A stretch of DNA of 64,000 nucleotides from Chryseobacterium lactis (GCF_003815875.1 NZ_CP033924.1:3038001-3102000), one strand, 5' to 3'; positions 27,293-37,009 are shown, counted from the stretch's first letter. The notes: generated by a model from the sequence alone, not told the origin. Numbers and translations: made by a program.

Positions 27293-27309
27293 TATTTTTG
27301 TTACATTTG
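27293..27309 (+). promoter_or_regulatory. Two overlapping -7 candidates ahead of anchor-L gene 1
   Basis: TATTTTTG (27293-27300) and TACATTTG (27302-27309) both match TAnnTTTG. A TTG at 27265-27267 is 25 bases before the first. The start codon at 27326 is 16 bases after the second. This placement also argues against a translation start at 27245. Confidence 0.5.
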
Positions 27310-27325
27310 GGAAAATGAAAACAAA

Positions 27326-29689
27326 ATGTCAAATTATAGATTAAAAAGCTACTTTTTTCTTGTACTATTTTTGTTGGCTTCTGTTTCTGTATTTTCGCAA
27401 GGCGTTCGTAACAGAAAGGTCTCAAAAATAAAACCTTCAGCAGAAAGTCTCAAAGCGGGAGCGTTTATAGATGTCAATGTGGCTTCCTATGCCCCTTCAG
27501 GCTATTCACCGGCACAGCTGGTAACAGATGTTCTCATCAATGGGGGAACTACCTGTACAACAGCCAGCGTAACCAACGTTACAGTAAGTCCTAGTCATGC
27601 AGTAGATAATGTCAACAGATTTTGGGGGTACTTTAATAAAGGAACTACAAATTTTCCTTTTACAGATGGAATTGTATTGACGACAGGACATGCACAAGAC
27701 GCTGGAAATTCTTTTATCAGCATGGCGAGTAAAAGTGTAGGTACAGGAAGTGATGCCGACCTTGTGGCAGCTACCGGTAATACTTCTACATTAAATGACG
27801 CTGTAGCTCTCGAATTTGATTTTGTTCCCAACTCTACTCAGGTTAAGTTCAACTATATATTTGCTTCTGAAGAATATGAGCCGACGAACGATTATCCATG
27901 CAGTGGATTCTCCGATGCCTTTGCACTTTTACTGAAGAAGGCTGGAGATCCCACTTATACCAATTTGGCAATATTACCGGGAACAGCAGGGCCGGTAAGT
28001 GTAACTAATATTGTGCCCGGAGGAGGGGCATTCAGCTGTGGACCGACTAATGCCACTTATTTTGCAGGAATAAACAGTCCTCACGTGCAGGTCAATTATT
28101 ATGGAAGAACTATTCCGTTAACTGCTGTTGCAGATGTGATCCCGGGACAGACCTATCATTTTAAAATGGTTCTGGCAGACGCAATAGACACAGGACATGA
28201 CTCTGCCGTTTTTCTGGAAGGAGGGTCTTTTGATATCGGGATTAAGATTGTGGACGAGGCAGGAGCAGCATTACCGGGTAGTATTAATATGTGTGACAAT
28301 ACCCCAAAAGTATTGAAAGCGCAGGTAGCTACAATTCCGGGAATGACTTTTCAATGGTATAAAAATGGAGTTCTTATTCCGGGAGCTACCGCTGCTGCTT
28401 ATACCGCTAGCGCACCGGGAGTATACACCGTAAAAGTAATGATTCCGGGAAATAACTGTCCTGGGGAAGCTTCTATTACTATTGTCGGGGGAACAAGTCC
28501 TACAGTACATGATGCCACACTTAAGCTTTGTTCAACACCGGATCTTACTACTTTTAATTTAGAAGATGCAAAGCCTCTGATCAGTACCACGACAGGAGCG
28601 GTGTTCAAGTTCTATGCTAATCAGGCTGATGCTCAGGCTCAAAATAACAGTAATATTACCAATCTTACCAATTATACGGGAACCGATGGACAATTAATAT
28701 ATGTACTTGTTTCTAATGGAGCGTTTTGTAGCAAAATTGCCACGCTTACTTTAAGGAAAGAAGAAACTCCGGTTGCAAAACTTACCGCTCCAAGGTTGAA
28801 GATTTGTGCAGGGGAATCATTACTGTTAACAGCTGCCGGAGGGGTGACTTATCAGTGGGGAGATTCTTCCAGTACAGGAGGAATCAGAACTGTTAATCCA
28901 ACACAAACAACAACATACACTGTATATGCGATCGGGGCACAAGGATGTAAATCATTACAGCCGGCGCGTATTACCATTGAGGTGATTCCTGCTATTGTTT
29001 CCAATATTAAAGGAGGATACATCTGTAAAGGAGATAAAATCCTTCTGGATGCAGGTTCCGGCCCGGGATATACCTATCTGTGGAGTTCGGGAGAAACAAC
29101 TCAAACGATTACCGTTGATACTCCGGGTGAATATGCAGTGACGATCAGCAATGGAGTATGTTCAAAAGAATTTAAAACACAGGTGATTCAGGCTGTTATT
29201 CCACAAATCATCAAAGTTGATTATAACGATAGAGGAACTATGGTTCTTACGGCAAGCAATCCAAGTAACGGGGTCTTAGAGTATTCAATAGATAACGGGA
29301 TTACATGGCAGGCATCGAATGTATTTACCAATGTACCTCCAAACAAAATCATTTCTATTCGCGTTAAAGTTAAATTTACGAGTTGTGAAGGCTTCCTTGA
29401 GTATTTTACATTTGTAATGAAAAATGTGATCACTCCTAATGGCGATAACATTAATGATATCATTGATTTCCGAGGAATAAGTGACTATAAAGATTTTAAA
29501 GGGCAAATCTTTGACCGCTATGGGAAAGAAGTTTTTAAAGCAGAAAAAATAAGACCTTACTGGGACGGGTTTTTCCAGGGAAAACGTTTACCAACCTCAT
29601 CATACTGGTATCAGGTAACCTTTGAAGATCCTGCGAGTAAGCAGCTCACGATAAAGACCGGATGGATCTTGCTTAAAAATATAGAATAA
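27326..29689 (+). CDS. Choice-of-anchor L protein 1 with gliding-type (T9SS type B) C-terminal domain
   Basis: A 787-residue secreted protein. The start at ATG 27326 gives a clean signal peptide (MSNYRLKSYFFLVLFLLASV, ending SVFSQ); the frame continues upstream to 27245, but those codons overlap the promoter. The choice-of-anchor L domain covers about residues 50-255 (LVTDVLINGG ... FWGYFNKGTTNFPF ... TYHFKMVLADAIDTGHDSAVFLEGGSF). Ig/PKD-like modules rich in Gly/Thr follow (KICAGESLLLTAAGGVTYQW). The C-terminal ~85 residues are the gliding motility-associated, type B sorting domain (NVITPNGDNINDIIDF ... IFDRYGKEVFKA ... GWILLKN). This is the first of three tandem paralogues, each with its own promoter candidate and terminator. 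A cell-surface adhesin or anchored filament protein is the likely role, inferred. Confidence 0.9.
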   Translation: MSNYRLKSYFFLVLFLLASVSVFSQGVRNRKVSKIKPSAESLKAGAFIDVNVASYAPSGYSPAQLVTDVLINGGTTCTTASVTNVTVSPSHAVDNVNRFWGYFNKGTTNFPFTDGIVLTTGHAQDAGNSFISMASKSVGTGSDADLVAATGNTSTLNDAVALEFDFVPNSTQVKFNYIFASEEYEPTNDYPCSGFSDAFALLLKKAGDPTYTNLAILPGTAGPVSVTNIVPGGGAFSCGPTNATYFAGINSPHVQVNYYGRTIPLTAVADVIPGQTYHFKMVLADAIDTGHDSAVFLEGGSFDIGIKIVDEAGAALPGSINMCDNTPKVLKAQVATIPGMTFQWYKNGVLIPGATAAAYTASAPGVYTVKVMIPGNNCPGEASITIVGGTSPTVHDATLKLCSTPDLTTFNLEDAKPLISTTTGAVFKFYANQADAQAQNNSNITNLTNYTGTDGQLIYVLVSNGAFCSKIATLTLRKEETPVAKLTAPRLKICAGESLLLTAAGGVTYQWGDSSSTGGIRTVNPTQTTTYTVYAIGAQGCKSLQPARITIEVIPAIVSNIKGGYICKGDKILLDAGSGPGYTYLWSSGETTQTITVDTPGEYAVTISNGVCSKEFKTQVIQAVIPQIIKVDYNDRGTMVLTASNPSNGVLEYSIDNGITWQASNVFTNVPPNKIISIRVKVKFTSCEGFLEYFTFVMKNVITPNGDNINDIIDFRGISDYKDFKGQIFDRYGKEVFKAEKIRPYWDGFFQGKRLPTSSYWYQVTFEDPASKQLTIKTGWILLKNIE

Positions 29690-29704
29690 TTTTAAATTAT
29701 ATTT

Positions 29705-29735
29705 GAAAGACTGACTATTTTGTCAGTCTTTTTTT
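29705..29735 (+). terminator. Rho-independent terminator
   Basis: The stem aaagactgac / gtcagtcttt followed by a long T-run separates anchor-L genes 1 and 2. Confidence 0.85.
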
Positions 29736-29834
29736 ATGATATCGGAATAAATTAAGTTGATATTTTACGATAAATAAATTTGCATTAGTAGCAATGTAAA
29801 TTATGTTAAGATGAATTTCAATCAAAAAAAATAG

Positions 29835-29842
29835 TATTTTTG
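29835..29842 (+). promoter_or_regulatory. Candidate -7 element of anchor-L gene 2 (TATTTTTG)
   Basis: An exact TAnnTTTG match that ends 16 bases before the start codon at 29859, the same distance as in gene 1. No well-spaced TTG is seen. Confidence 0.5.
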
Positions 29843-29858
29843 TTTAAAATACTATAAA

Positions 29859-32800
29859 ATGTTAAATAGGAGGACAGGAAATTTATTTTTAACTTTAGTT
29901 TTTGCTTTTATCGGGGTGCTGGTTTTTGCTCAGAACAGAGGAAAAACACAGGGAACTATCAAGCGTAGTGCTGCCTCTATGAAAGCGGGTGCTTTTATTG
30001 ATGTTAATGCACTCAGCTATCCTGAATCCAGCTATAGTATTACTCAATTAGTAAAAGATGTCCTAATATCAGGAGGAGGATGTGCTACATCCAATGTAAG
30101 CAATGTAACAGTATCTCCTAATTTACCGCCTAGCAATCAAAACAGAAGCTGGGGATATTTTAATAAGGCAAATACTAATTTCCCTTTCAGCAAAGGAATT
30201 GTACTTTCAACGGGCTATGCCTATAAAGCTGGAAATACCTATTATGCAGATTTAAGTGATGCTTTATCATCAGGAGGAGATCAGGATCTCGCTACAGCCT
30301 TGAATATACCCAATTCTGACCTGAGAGATGCAACTTCTATAGAATTTGATTTTGTTGCAGCTTCTACAGAAATTACATTCAGATATTTATTCGCCTCTAA
30401 AGAATATCAGCAAAATTTCCCATGTACCATTACAGACGGTTTTGCTCTGTTATTAAAGAAAGCCAGTGATCCTACCTACACGAATCTTGCAGTACTTCCT
30501 GCAGGTGGAGGGCCTGTGAGTGTTACCAACATTCATCCGGGATATCCTAATTGCGGACCAAAGAATCAATCCTATTACGGCGGAACCAACACGGCTCAGA
30601 TTGAGACCAACTTTAATGGACGTACTATTCCATTAACAGCTAAAGCTGCTGTAATTCCCGGAGAAACATATCATTTTAAAATGGTATTGGCAGATTACCA
30701 GGATTCCAATTTTGATTCAGCGGTATTTTTGGAAGCCGGATCATTTGATATTGGAGTGAAAATTCTGGATCCTGCAGGAGTACAGCTTCCTACGTCAGTA
30801 AATATGTGTGATAATTCTCCACAAACTTTCACTGCTTCTGTTCAGGCACCTAATGTGACTTACCAGTGGTTTTTAAATAATAATCCGATTGGAGGAGCTA
30901 CTTCTGCAAGTTACACTGCAACACAGCCGGGAGTATACTCTGTTAAGGTTTATGTTCCGGGAAATAGCTGTCCCGGAGAAGCTACCATTACCGTAATAGG
31001 AGGAACATCTCCTACTGTACAGAATTCTACGTTAACCGCTTGCTATACTGCTGGGAATGCAACTTTTAATTTAACATCAGCCCAGACTGCCATCAGTACA
31101 ACTCCCGGGGCCAATTTTACATATTATGCAACACAGGCAGATGCCAATGCCGGGAACACAAATACGATTCCCAACCCAACAGCTTATCCAAGTCCCGGAG
31201 GACAAACGGTGTACGTAAGAGTTGGAAACGGCTTCTGTTTTAAAGTTGCAGAACTACAACTGATAAAGGCTCCACAGATGACAGCCTCCATTGTTCCTCC
31301 GGTACAGTTGACGTGTAGCAATTCTCAGATTACTTTGGATGCATCAGCTTCTGTATATCCTGCTGGTGCTACTTTTAACTGGACAACAACGGGAGGGAAT
31401 ATTGCTTCAGGAGGAACTACCCTAAACCCTGTTATCAATGCGCCGGGAACCTATACTTTAACCATATCACAAACCTATCAGCCAGGAAATACGATTTGTA
31501 CTGCTGTTGCCAATGTAACGGTTACAGGAGACAGTGCACCACCGAACACCGGACTTACTGCGACTAAAATAAAAATATGTAAAGGTGAATCAGTAACCCT
31601 GACTGCTTCAGGAGGTGTTACCTATAACTGGGGTGGAGGCCTTCCGGGAACAGGAAATACACAAACGGTTTCCCCTACGACGACAACTACTTATACGGTA
31701 ACAGCCGTAGGAGCGAACGGGTGTGTATCTCAAAATCCGGGAACCATAACAATTGAGGTTTCAGAACCTTTTACTGCTCAGAATGCTACTTTGCATAAAT
31801 GTTATCAGCCGGGGCTAACGTATAACTTAACGGAAGCGGAAAGTCAGATTACGACTTCTACAGCTGGAATAACTTTTACTTATTATATCAACCAGGCTGA
31901 TGCCAATGCCGGGAATGCAAATTCGATTCCCAATCCAACAACATATGCACCTCCAGCCAATCAGACTATATATGTTCTGGTGAGCAACGGAGGTTGTAAG
32001 TATGTAGTTTCTTTGCAATTGCTGAGAACTGCTGAAACAACATTAACGGTTGCTGCACCGCAGACAATTACCTGTACAACACCTCAGGTTACCATCAATG
32101 CTTCGGCTTCTGTGGTGCCGGCCGGGTCTACCATTACCTGGACGGGAGGAACTATTGTATCCGGAGGAACTACTCTTAATCCTGTAGTAAGTGCCGGAGG
32201 TACTTATACACTAACGGTTACCAATGTGTCTCAACCTGGAAATTTAACCTGTACTTACACAACCACTGTGACAGTGCAGGAAGATAGGGTGGCACCGGTA
32301 GCTGCACTTGTTTCATCTCAGCCACGTATATGTGTGGGCGAATCCGTAACGCTTACTGCTTCGGGAGGAGCTACTTATAACTGGGGGAATGGTCTTACCG
32401 GAAATGGAAATACTCAGGTGGTTTCACCTACAAATACAACAACGTATACCGTATTTGCAGTAGGAGCAAACGGATGTATTTCTGCAACACCTGCAACCGT
32501 TACGGTTCAGGTAGGACCTCCAATCGCTGGAATTGCCGCTTCTAAATCAAAAATTTGTGCCGGTGAATCTGTGACCCTTACTGCTACCGGAGGGATTACT
32601 TATAATTGGGTAAATCTTACTGGTAACGGAAATACTCAGGTTGTTACTCCTACAGTGACAACTGTCTACTCGGTATATGCATTGGGAGGAAACGGCTGTA
32701 GCTCAGTGAATCCTGCTACAATTAAGATTGAAGTCGTTCCTGCTATTGTTTCTACATTAAAAGATGTATATGCCTGTGCCGGAGATAAAGCTGTTTTAGA

Positions 32801-33437
32801 TGCGGGTGCCGGACCAAATTATACATATCTGTGGAGTACCGGTGCTACAAGTCAAACCATAACGGTAACTACTGCCGGTACCTATTCTGTAACCATAAGC
32901 AACGGAGTATGCTCCAAGGTCTTTACAGCCCAGCTGATCAATCCGGATCTGCCACAATTTACCAATGTTACTTATGAAAACCATATCCTTACGCTTACGG
33001 CAAGTAATCCGACAGGAGGTATTTTAGAATACTCTATTGATGGTGGAGTCGTATGGCAGGATTCTAATATATTCTCAGGTGTTCTGAATAATACAAATTA
33101 CCGTCTGATGGTAAGAGTGAAAGGTGCAAAATGCGGTACTTCGCTGGATTACTTTACACTCGTTATCAGCAATGCTATTACTCCAAATATGGATGGTATA
33201 AATGATACGATAGACTTCACAGGAATTAGTGGTTATAAGAATTTTGCAGCATCTATTTTCGATAGATATGGAGCAGAAGTTTTCAAAGCTACAAAAGGTG
33301 ATGTCGTTTGGAAAGGATCATTAAAAGGAATCAACCTGCCTACCGGTACGTATTGGTATAGGGTTCAATGGGAGAATCCGGCAAGCAACAAGCTTGAGCA
33401 ACGTTCAGGTTGGATCTTGTTGAAAAATAGAAATTAG
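29859..33437 (+). CDS. Choice-of-anchor L protein 2, enlarged, with gliding-type C-terminal domain
   Basis: A 1192-residue paralogue of the flanking genes. It has a signal peptide (ends LVFAQN), an anchor-L domain (about 55-265: GYFNKANTNFPFSKGI, TYHFKMVLADYQDSNFDSAV), and a much longer middle region. The middle contains an internally duplicated unit: the stretch from LTACYTAGNATFNLTSAQ to PGTITIEV (about 395-635) recurs from LHKCYQPGLTYNLTEAES to PATVTVQV (about 645-880). A third partial copy (KICAGESVTLTATGGITYNW) follows. Each unit holds ASASV..AG, CKGESVTLTASGG-type and TTTYTV segments typical of Ig/PKD-like folds. The C-terminus is a type B sorting domain (AITPNMDGINDTIDF ... GWILLKN). 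The extra ~400 residues compared with its neighbours are explained by this duplication. Confidence 0.9.
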   Translation: MLNRRTGNLFLTLVFAFIGVLVFAQNRGKTQGTIKRSAASMKAGAFIDVNALSYPESSYSITQLVKDVLISGGGCATSNVSNVTVSPNLPPSNQNRSWGYFNKANTNFPFSKGIVLSTGYAYKAGNTYYADLSDALSSGGDQDLATALNIPNSDLRDATSIEFDFVAASTEITFRYLFASKEYQQNFPCTITDGFALLLKKASDPTYTNLAVLPAGGGPVSVTNIHPGYPNCGPKNQSYYGGTNTAQIETNFNGRTIPLTAKAAVIPGETYHFKMVLADYQDSNFDSAVFLEAGSFDIGVKILDPAGVQLPTSVNMCDNSPQTFTASVQAPNVTYQWFLNNNPIGGATSASYTATQPGVYSVKVYVPGNSCPGEATITVIGGTSPTVQNSTLTACYTAGNATFNLTSAQTAISTTPGANFTYYATQADANAGNTNTIPNPTAYPSPGGQTVYVRVGNGFCFKVAELQLIKAPQMTASIVPPVQLTCSNSQITLDASASVYPAGATFNWTTTGGNIASGGTTLNPVINAPGTYTLTISQTYQPGNTICTAVANVTVTGDSAPPNTGLTATKIKICKGESVTLTASGGVTYNWGGGLPGTGNTQTVSPTTTTTYTVTAVGANGCVSQNPGTITIEVSEPFTAQNATLHKCYQPGLTYNLTEAESQITTSTAGITFTYYINQADANAGNANSIPNPTTYAPPANQTIYVLVSNGGCKYVVSLQLLRTAETTLTVAAPQTITCTTPQVTINASASVVPAGSTITWTGGTIVSGGTTLNPVVSAGGTYTLTVTNVSQPGNLTCTYTTTVTVQEDRVAPVAALVSSQPRICVGESVTLTASGGATYNWGNGLTGNGNTQVVSPTNTTTYTVFAVGANGCISATPATVTVQVGPPIAGIAASKSKICAGESVTLTATGGITYNWVNLTGNGNTQVVTPTVTTVYSVYALGGNGCSSVNPATIKIEVVPAIVSTLKDVYACAGDKAVLDAGAGPNYTYLWSTGATSQTITVTTAGTYSVTISNGVCSKVFTAQLINPDLPQFTNVTYENHILTLTASNPTGGILEYSIDGGVVWQDSNIFSGVLNNTNYRLMVRVKGAKCGTSLDYFTLVISNAITPNMDGINDTIDFTGISGYKNFAASIFDRYGAEVFKATKGDVVWKGSLKGINLPTGTYWYRVQWENPASNKLEQRSGWILLKNRN

Positions 33438-33453
33438 AAAGAATTTAATAAAA

Positions 33454-33490
33454 TAAAAAGCCTTCCAAGTTTATTTGGAGGGCTTTTTTT
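33454..33490 (+). terminator. Rho-independent terminator
   Basis: The stem aaaaagccttccaa / ttggagggcttttt (one wobble) and a T-run lie between anchor-L genes 2 and 3. Confidence 0.85.
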
Positions 33491-33635
33491 TGATTATTAA
33501 AAGGTGCTTTTACCGCAGAATTAAGAAGCTTAATTCAGTATTTTCAAAAGTTAATAAATCATCGATTATTTTCATAAGTACTTTATAATTTTATTATTTT
33601 GTATCAAAAAAGTGAAATATGTATATGGTATATTC

Positions 33636-33657
33636 AAAAAAAAATTAAATTTGTTGA
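33636..33657 (+). promoter_or_regulatory. Promoter-proximal element of anchor-L gene 3, shared with the gene at 44460
   Basis: Nine A followed by TTAAATTTGTTG contains the -7 match TAAATTTG (33646-33653), 16 bases before the ATG. The same 21-base string occurs on the minus strand at 44481-44501, just upstream of another secreted-protein gene. Confidence 0.55.
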
Positions 33658-33669
33658 AACAAAAATATT

Positions 33670-36030
33670 ATGATAAGAAACCTACCGCTTTGTCTATTTT
33701 TTTTAGTTGTCTCAACGTTCTTATTTTCACAAACTCCACAATCAAGAAAGTCCGTAAAGGAACATAAATCCGCGTTATCTGCAAGAGCAGGCGCTTTCAT
33801 AGATGTGAATGCTCCCGCATATACGGAAACCAATTACGATATAGAAAAATTGGTAAAAGATGTCTTAATTTCATCCGGAACCAATACTTGTGTTACTCCC
33901 AATGTAAGCAATGTGAAAATCACTCCTAACCATGCGGTAGGTGATGCAAACAGAGCCTGGGGATATTTTAATAAAGCAGCTACTAATTTTCCGTTCAAAG
34001 ATGGTATCATTCTTTCGACAGGATTCGCCAGAAAAGCGGGAAACAGCTTTGAAAGCAGTACGCTAGGGGATACCAATGGAGGTGGTTCTGATCCTGATTT
34101 GGCACAAGTTATCGGAGTACAGGAAAACAGATTGAATGATGCTGTACTTTTAGAGTTTGACTTTGTACCTACAACGACTCAAATTAAATTTAATTATTTA
34201 ATAGCCTCTGAAGAATATACAGGATCTTTTCCCTGTACCTTTGCGGACGCATTTGCGATCTTACTAAGACCTACAACGGGAGGACCTTATGTCAATATGG
34301 CTGTTCTTCCAAACTCAGCAGGGCCGGTAAGTATTACAAATATTCACCCGGCAGTACAAGGTATTTGTGGTGCTGTTAATGAACAATATTTTGCAGGTTA
34401 CAACACCGCGAATGTAGAAACCAATTTTAACGGAAGAACGATTCCTCTTACTGCTACGGCTACTGTAACTGCAGGGCAACAGTATCACTTTAAAATGGTA
34501 ATCGCCGATTATAGTGACCATAATTATGATTCTGCTGTATTTTTAGAAGGAGGATCTTTCAATATCGGAGTAGAACTTTTAGATCCTGCCGGAGCTCAGC
34601 TGCCTTCTGATATCAATGTTTGTGATAATGTGCCTCAGGTAATCACAGCGTCTGTAAGTGATCCGAATTTAGTATACCAATGGTTTCTTAATGGTACTCT
34701 TGTTCCTGGTGCTACGACCAATACGATTACTGCTACACAGCCGGGAACCTATACTATTGAAGTAAGTGTTCCGGGAAATCCATGTCCTGGTAAAGCTACC
34801 ATAGAAATTCATGGTGGGTTCACACCACAAGCTAATGATGCTACCTTACTTCTTTGTACCACTCCGGATATTACGACTTTTGATCTTGAGTCGATAAAAC
34901 CATCGATAAGTACTACTCCGGGTGCAGTATTTAAGTTTTACGAAAATCAGGCTGATGCAATTGCTCAGAATAACAACTATATCCAAAATATATTAAATTA
35001 TAACGGTAATGATGGTCAGATCCTTTATGTAGTTGTTTCCAACGGAGGATTCTGTAGCAAGACTGTAGAACTTACCTTATTGAAGGAAGCAACTCCAACC
35101 GCTAAGGTGAAAGTATCAAAAATAAAGATATGCCCGGGAGAATCCGTAACACTTACGGCAGAAGGTGGAGATACTTATTTATGGAGCAATTTCCCTGGAA
35201 CAGGCAATATGCAGACAGTTACTTTGTATCAGACAACTATTTTTACTGTATATGCCTTAGGAACGAAGGGGTGTAAATCTCTGAATCCTGCAACAGTAAG
35301 AGTTGAAGTAACTCCTGAAATTACATCACCTTTAACAGATGTTGAAATATGCGTTGGGGATAAGGCTACCTTAGATGCAGGAGCTGGTCCGGGTTATAAA
35401 TATTTGTGGAGCACAGGTGCCACTACCCAGAAGATTGATGTAGATCAGTGGGGCATTTATACGGTGGAAATCGATAATGGAATCTGTAAAAAAATGTTTA
35501 GTGCTAAAGTAATGGGAGCTGCTACTCCTTACGTTATCGGATTGGATTATTCGAGTACTAAGAAAACATTAGTGATTACTGCAGAGAATCCGCCAATGAA
35601 TAATTTGCCAAGTAGTTTGGAATATTCTATTGATAATGGAATTACATGGCAGCAGTCAAATATATTTAGCAGCCTTTTAGACAATACAACGTATACTATT
35701 CTGGTAAGAAGAGTAGGGACTCATTGTGTGGGTAGTTTAGAATTCTTTACCCTGCAGATCAATAACGTGATTACGCCTAATGATGATGGAATTAATGATG
35801 TACTGGATTTAACCTCTCTGGGTCAGTTTAAAAACTTTACAGGGTCTATCCATGACAGATATGGGGTGGAGATGTTTAAATTTTCAAAAGACACACCAAT
35901 CTGGAATGGTACAGTAGGAGGCAAGCGTCTTCCTTCATCCACCTATTGGTATAAGTTTAATTTTGAATATCCGAAATCAAAAGCCCAGATGAACTGGTCA
36001 GGATGGATCATGCTTAAGAACAGAGAATAA
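33670..36030 (+). CDS. Choice-of-anchor L protein 3 with gliding-type C-terminal domain
   Basis: A 786-residue secreted protein, close in length and layout to paralogue 1. It has a signal peptide (ends STFLFSQ), then the anchor-L domain (GYFNKAATNFPFKDGI ... YHFKMVIADYSDHNYDSAVF, about residues 45-245). Ig-like modules follow (PGESVTLTAEGGDTYLW), including the DAGAGPGYKYLWSTGATTQ segment found in all three proteins. The type B sorting domain (NVITPNDDGINDVLDL ... IHDRYGVEMFKF ... GWIMLKN) ends the protein. Proteins with this C-terminus use the PorP/SprF-type T9SS attachment route; SprF-like partners are often encoded nearby, but none is present here. Confidence 0.9.
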   Translation: MIRNLPLCLFFLVVSTFLFSQTPQSRKSVKEHKSALSARAGAFIDVNAPAYTETNYDIEKLVKDVLISSGTNTCVTPNVSNVKITPNHAVGDANRAWGYFNKAATNFPFKDGIILSTGFARKAGNSFESSTLGDTNGGGSDPDLAQVIGVQENRLNDAVLLEFDFVPTTTQIKFNYLIASEEYTGSFPCTFADAFAILLRPTTGGPYVNMAVLPNSAGPVSITNIHPAVQGICGAVNEQYFAGYNTANVETNFNGRTIPLTATATVTAGQQYHFKMVIADYSDHNYDSAVFLEGGSFNIGVELLDPAGAQLPSDINVCDNVPQVITASVSDPNLVYQWFLNGTLVPGATTNTITATQPGTYTIEVSVPGNPCPGKATIEIHGGFTPQANDATLLLCTTPDITTFDLESIKPSISTTPGAVFKFYENQADAIAQNNNYIQNILNYNGNDGQILYVVVSNGGFCSKTVELTLLKEATPTAKVKVSKIKICPGESVTLTAEGGDTYLWSNFPGTGNMQTVTLYQTTIFTVYALGTKGCKSLNPATVRVEVTPEITSPLTDVEICVGDKATLDAGAGPGYKYLWSTGATTQKIDVDQWGIYTVEIDNGICKKMFSAKVMGAATPYVIGLDYSSTKKTLVITAENPPMNNLPSSLEYSIDNGITWQQSNIFSSLLDNTTYTILVRRVGTHCVGSLEFFTLQINNVITPNDDGINDVLDLTSLGQFKNFTGSIHDRYGVEMFKFSKDTPIWNGTVGGKRLPSSTYWYKFNFEYPKSKAQMNWSGWIMLKNRE

Positions 36031-36047
36031 CTGAATATAAAATCATC

Positions 36048-36080
36048 AAAAGCCTTTCAAGTCAATTGAAAGGCTTTTTT
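36048..36080 (+). terminator. Rho-independent terminator
   Basis: The stem aaaagcctttcaa / ttgaaaggctttt plus a T-run follows anchor-L gene 3. Confidence 0.85.
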
Positions 36081-36110
36081 AATTCAGATTAAAATAAAAT
36101 GTATCCAATA

Positions 36111-36136
36111 GAAAAGCTCCTTGTTCAGGAGCTTTC
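36111..36136 (-). terminator. Rho-independent terminator of rsmA
   Basis: On the minus strand the stem gaaagctcc / ggagctttt is followed by a weak T-rich tract, 12 bases beyond the rsmA stop. Confidence 0.65.
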
Positions 36137-36147
36137 TGGTTTATTTC

Positions 36148-36918
36148 TTACTGGTTTTCTTTCCAGAGATTGGCAAAATTAATGAAGTCTGATACGCTAA
36201 GCTCTTCAGCTCTTTTGTCTAAGAATTCATGCCCTTTTAATGCCTCAGGAATGTTTAAGGATTTTAATGCGTTTGAAAGCTTTTTCCTTCTTTGATTAAA
36301 ACCTGTTTTTACAATCTGCTTGAAGAGAACCTCATTTCCGGCTAAGCCTTCTTTTGGACTTCTTGTCAGTCTTATAACTCCGGATTTTACCTTTGGAGGT
36401 GGGTTAAAGACATTTTCATGAACGGTAAACATGTAAGATACGTCATAATAGGCCTGAATCAGGACAGAAAGAATACCGTAATCTTTAGTTCTCGGTACTG
36501 CCGCAGTTCTTTCAGCGACTTCTTTCTGAAACATTCCTACCATTTCAGGGATCAATTCATAATGATCAACGATTTTAAATAATATCTGCGAAGAAATATT
36601 ATAGGGGAAATTACCAATAATAGCAATCTGCTCGTTTCCTATAAAATTGAAATCCTGTTTCAGAAAATCTCCTACAAAAGTGTTTTCCGTAATTCTGGAA
36701 TAGTTGTTTTTCAAATATTCGATCGATTCTGTATCGATTTCGGCAAGGTAGATATTTTGTTCCTTTTCAAGAAGATATTTGGTAAGAACTCCCATTCCGG
36801 GACCTACTTCCATAATGTTATTATAGTTCTCAAAACTAAGACCTTCTACTATTTTCCTTGCGATGTTTTCATCTGTCAGGAAGTGCTGACCAAGATGTTT
36901 TTTTGCTTTTACACTCAA
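36148..36918 (-). CDS. rsmA: 16S rRNA (adenine1518-N6/adenine1519-N6) dimethyltransferase, TTG start
   Basis: A 256-residue S-adenosylmethionine-dependent enzyme that dimethylates two adjacent adenines in the 3' hairpin of 16S rRNA, a late step of 30S assembly. Family motifs: KKHLGQHFLTDENIA at the N-terminus, EVGPGMGVLTKYLL (SAM motif I), GNFPYNISSQIL (the catalytic NxPY as NFPY), and FNPPPKVKSGVIRL. The start codon is TTG (SVKAKKHLGQ follows). An in-frame TAA nine bases upstream excludes any longer form, and no ATG lies before the conserved motif. The gene is divergent from ftsX. Confidence 0.96.
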   Translation of the reverse strand: MSVKAKKHLGQHFLTDENIARKIVEGLSFENYNNIMEVGPGMGVLTKYLLEKEQNIYLAEIDTESIEYLKNNYSRITENTFVGDFLKQDFNFIGNEQIAIIGNFPYNISSQILFKIVDHYELIPEMVGMFQKEVAERTAAVPRTKDYGILSVLIQAYYDVSYMFTVHENVFNPPPKVKSGVIRLTRSPKEGLAGNEVLFKQIVKTGFNQRRKKLSNALKSLNIPEALKGHEFLDKRAEELSVSDFINFANLWKENQ

Positions 36919-37009
36919 AGTTTTTTATGATTTTATTAACAATGATTTTCTTTATTTCGTCCCAAATTTCGGAAGATTTTTTCTATTTTAGCCAAAAATT
37001 TTAATATTA

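Noticed and set aside
27245..27325. A longer N-terminus for anchor-L gene 1
   Set aside because: The added codons cover two TAnnTTTG promoter candidates and would bury the signal peptide 27 residues inside the protein.
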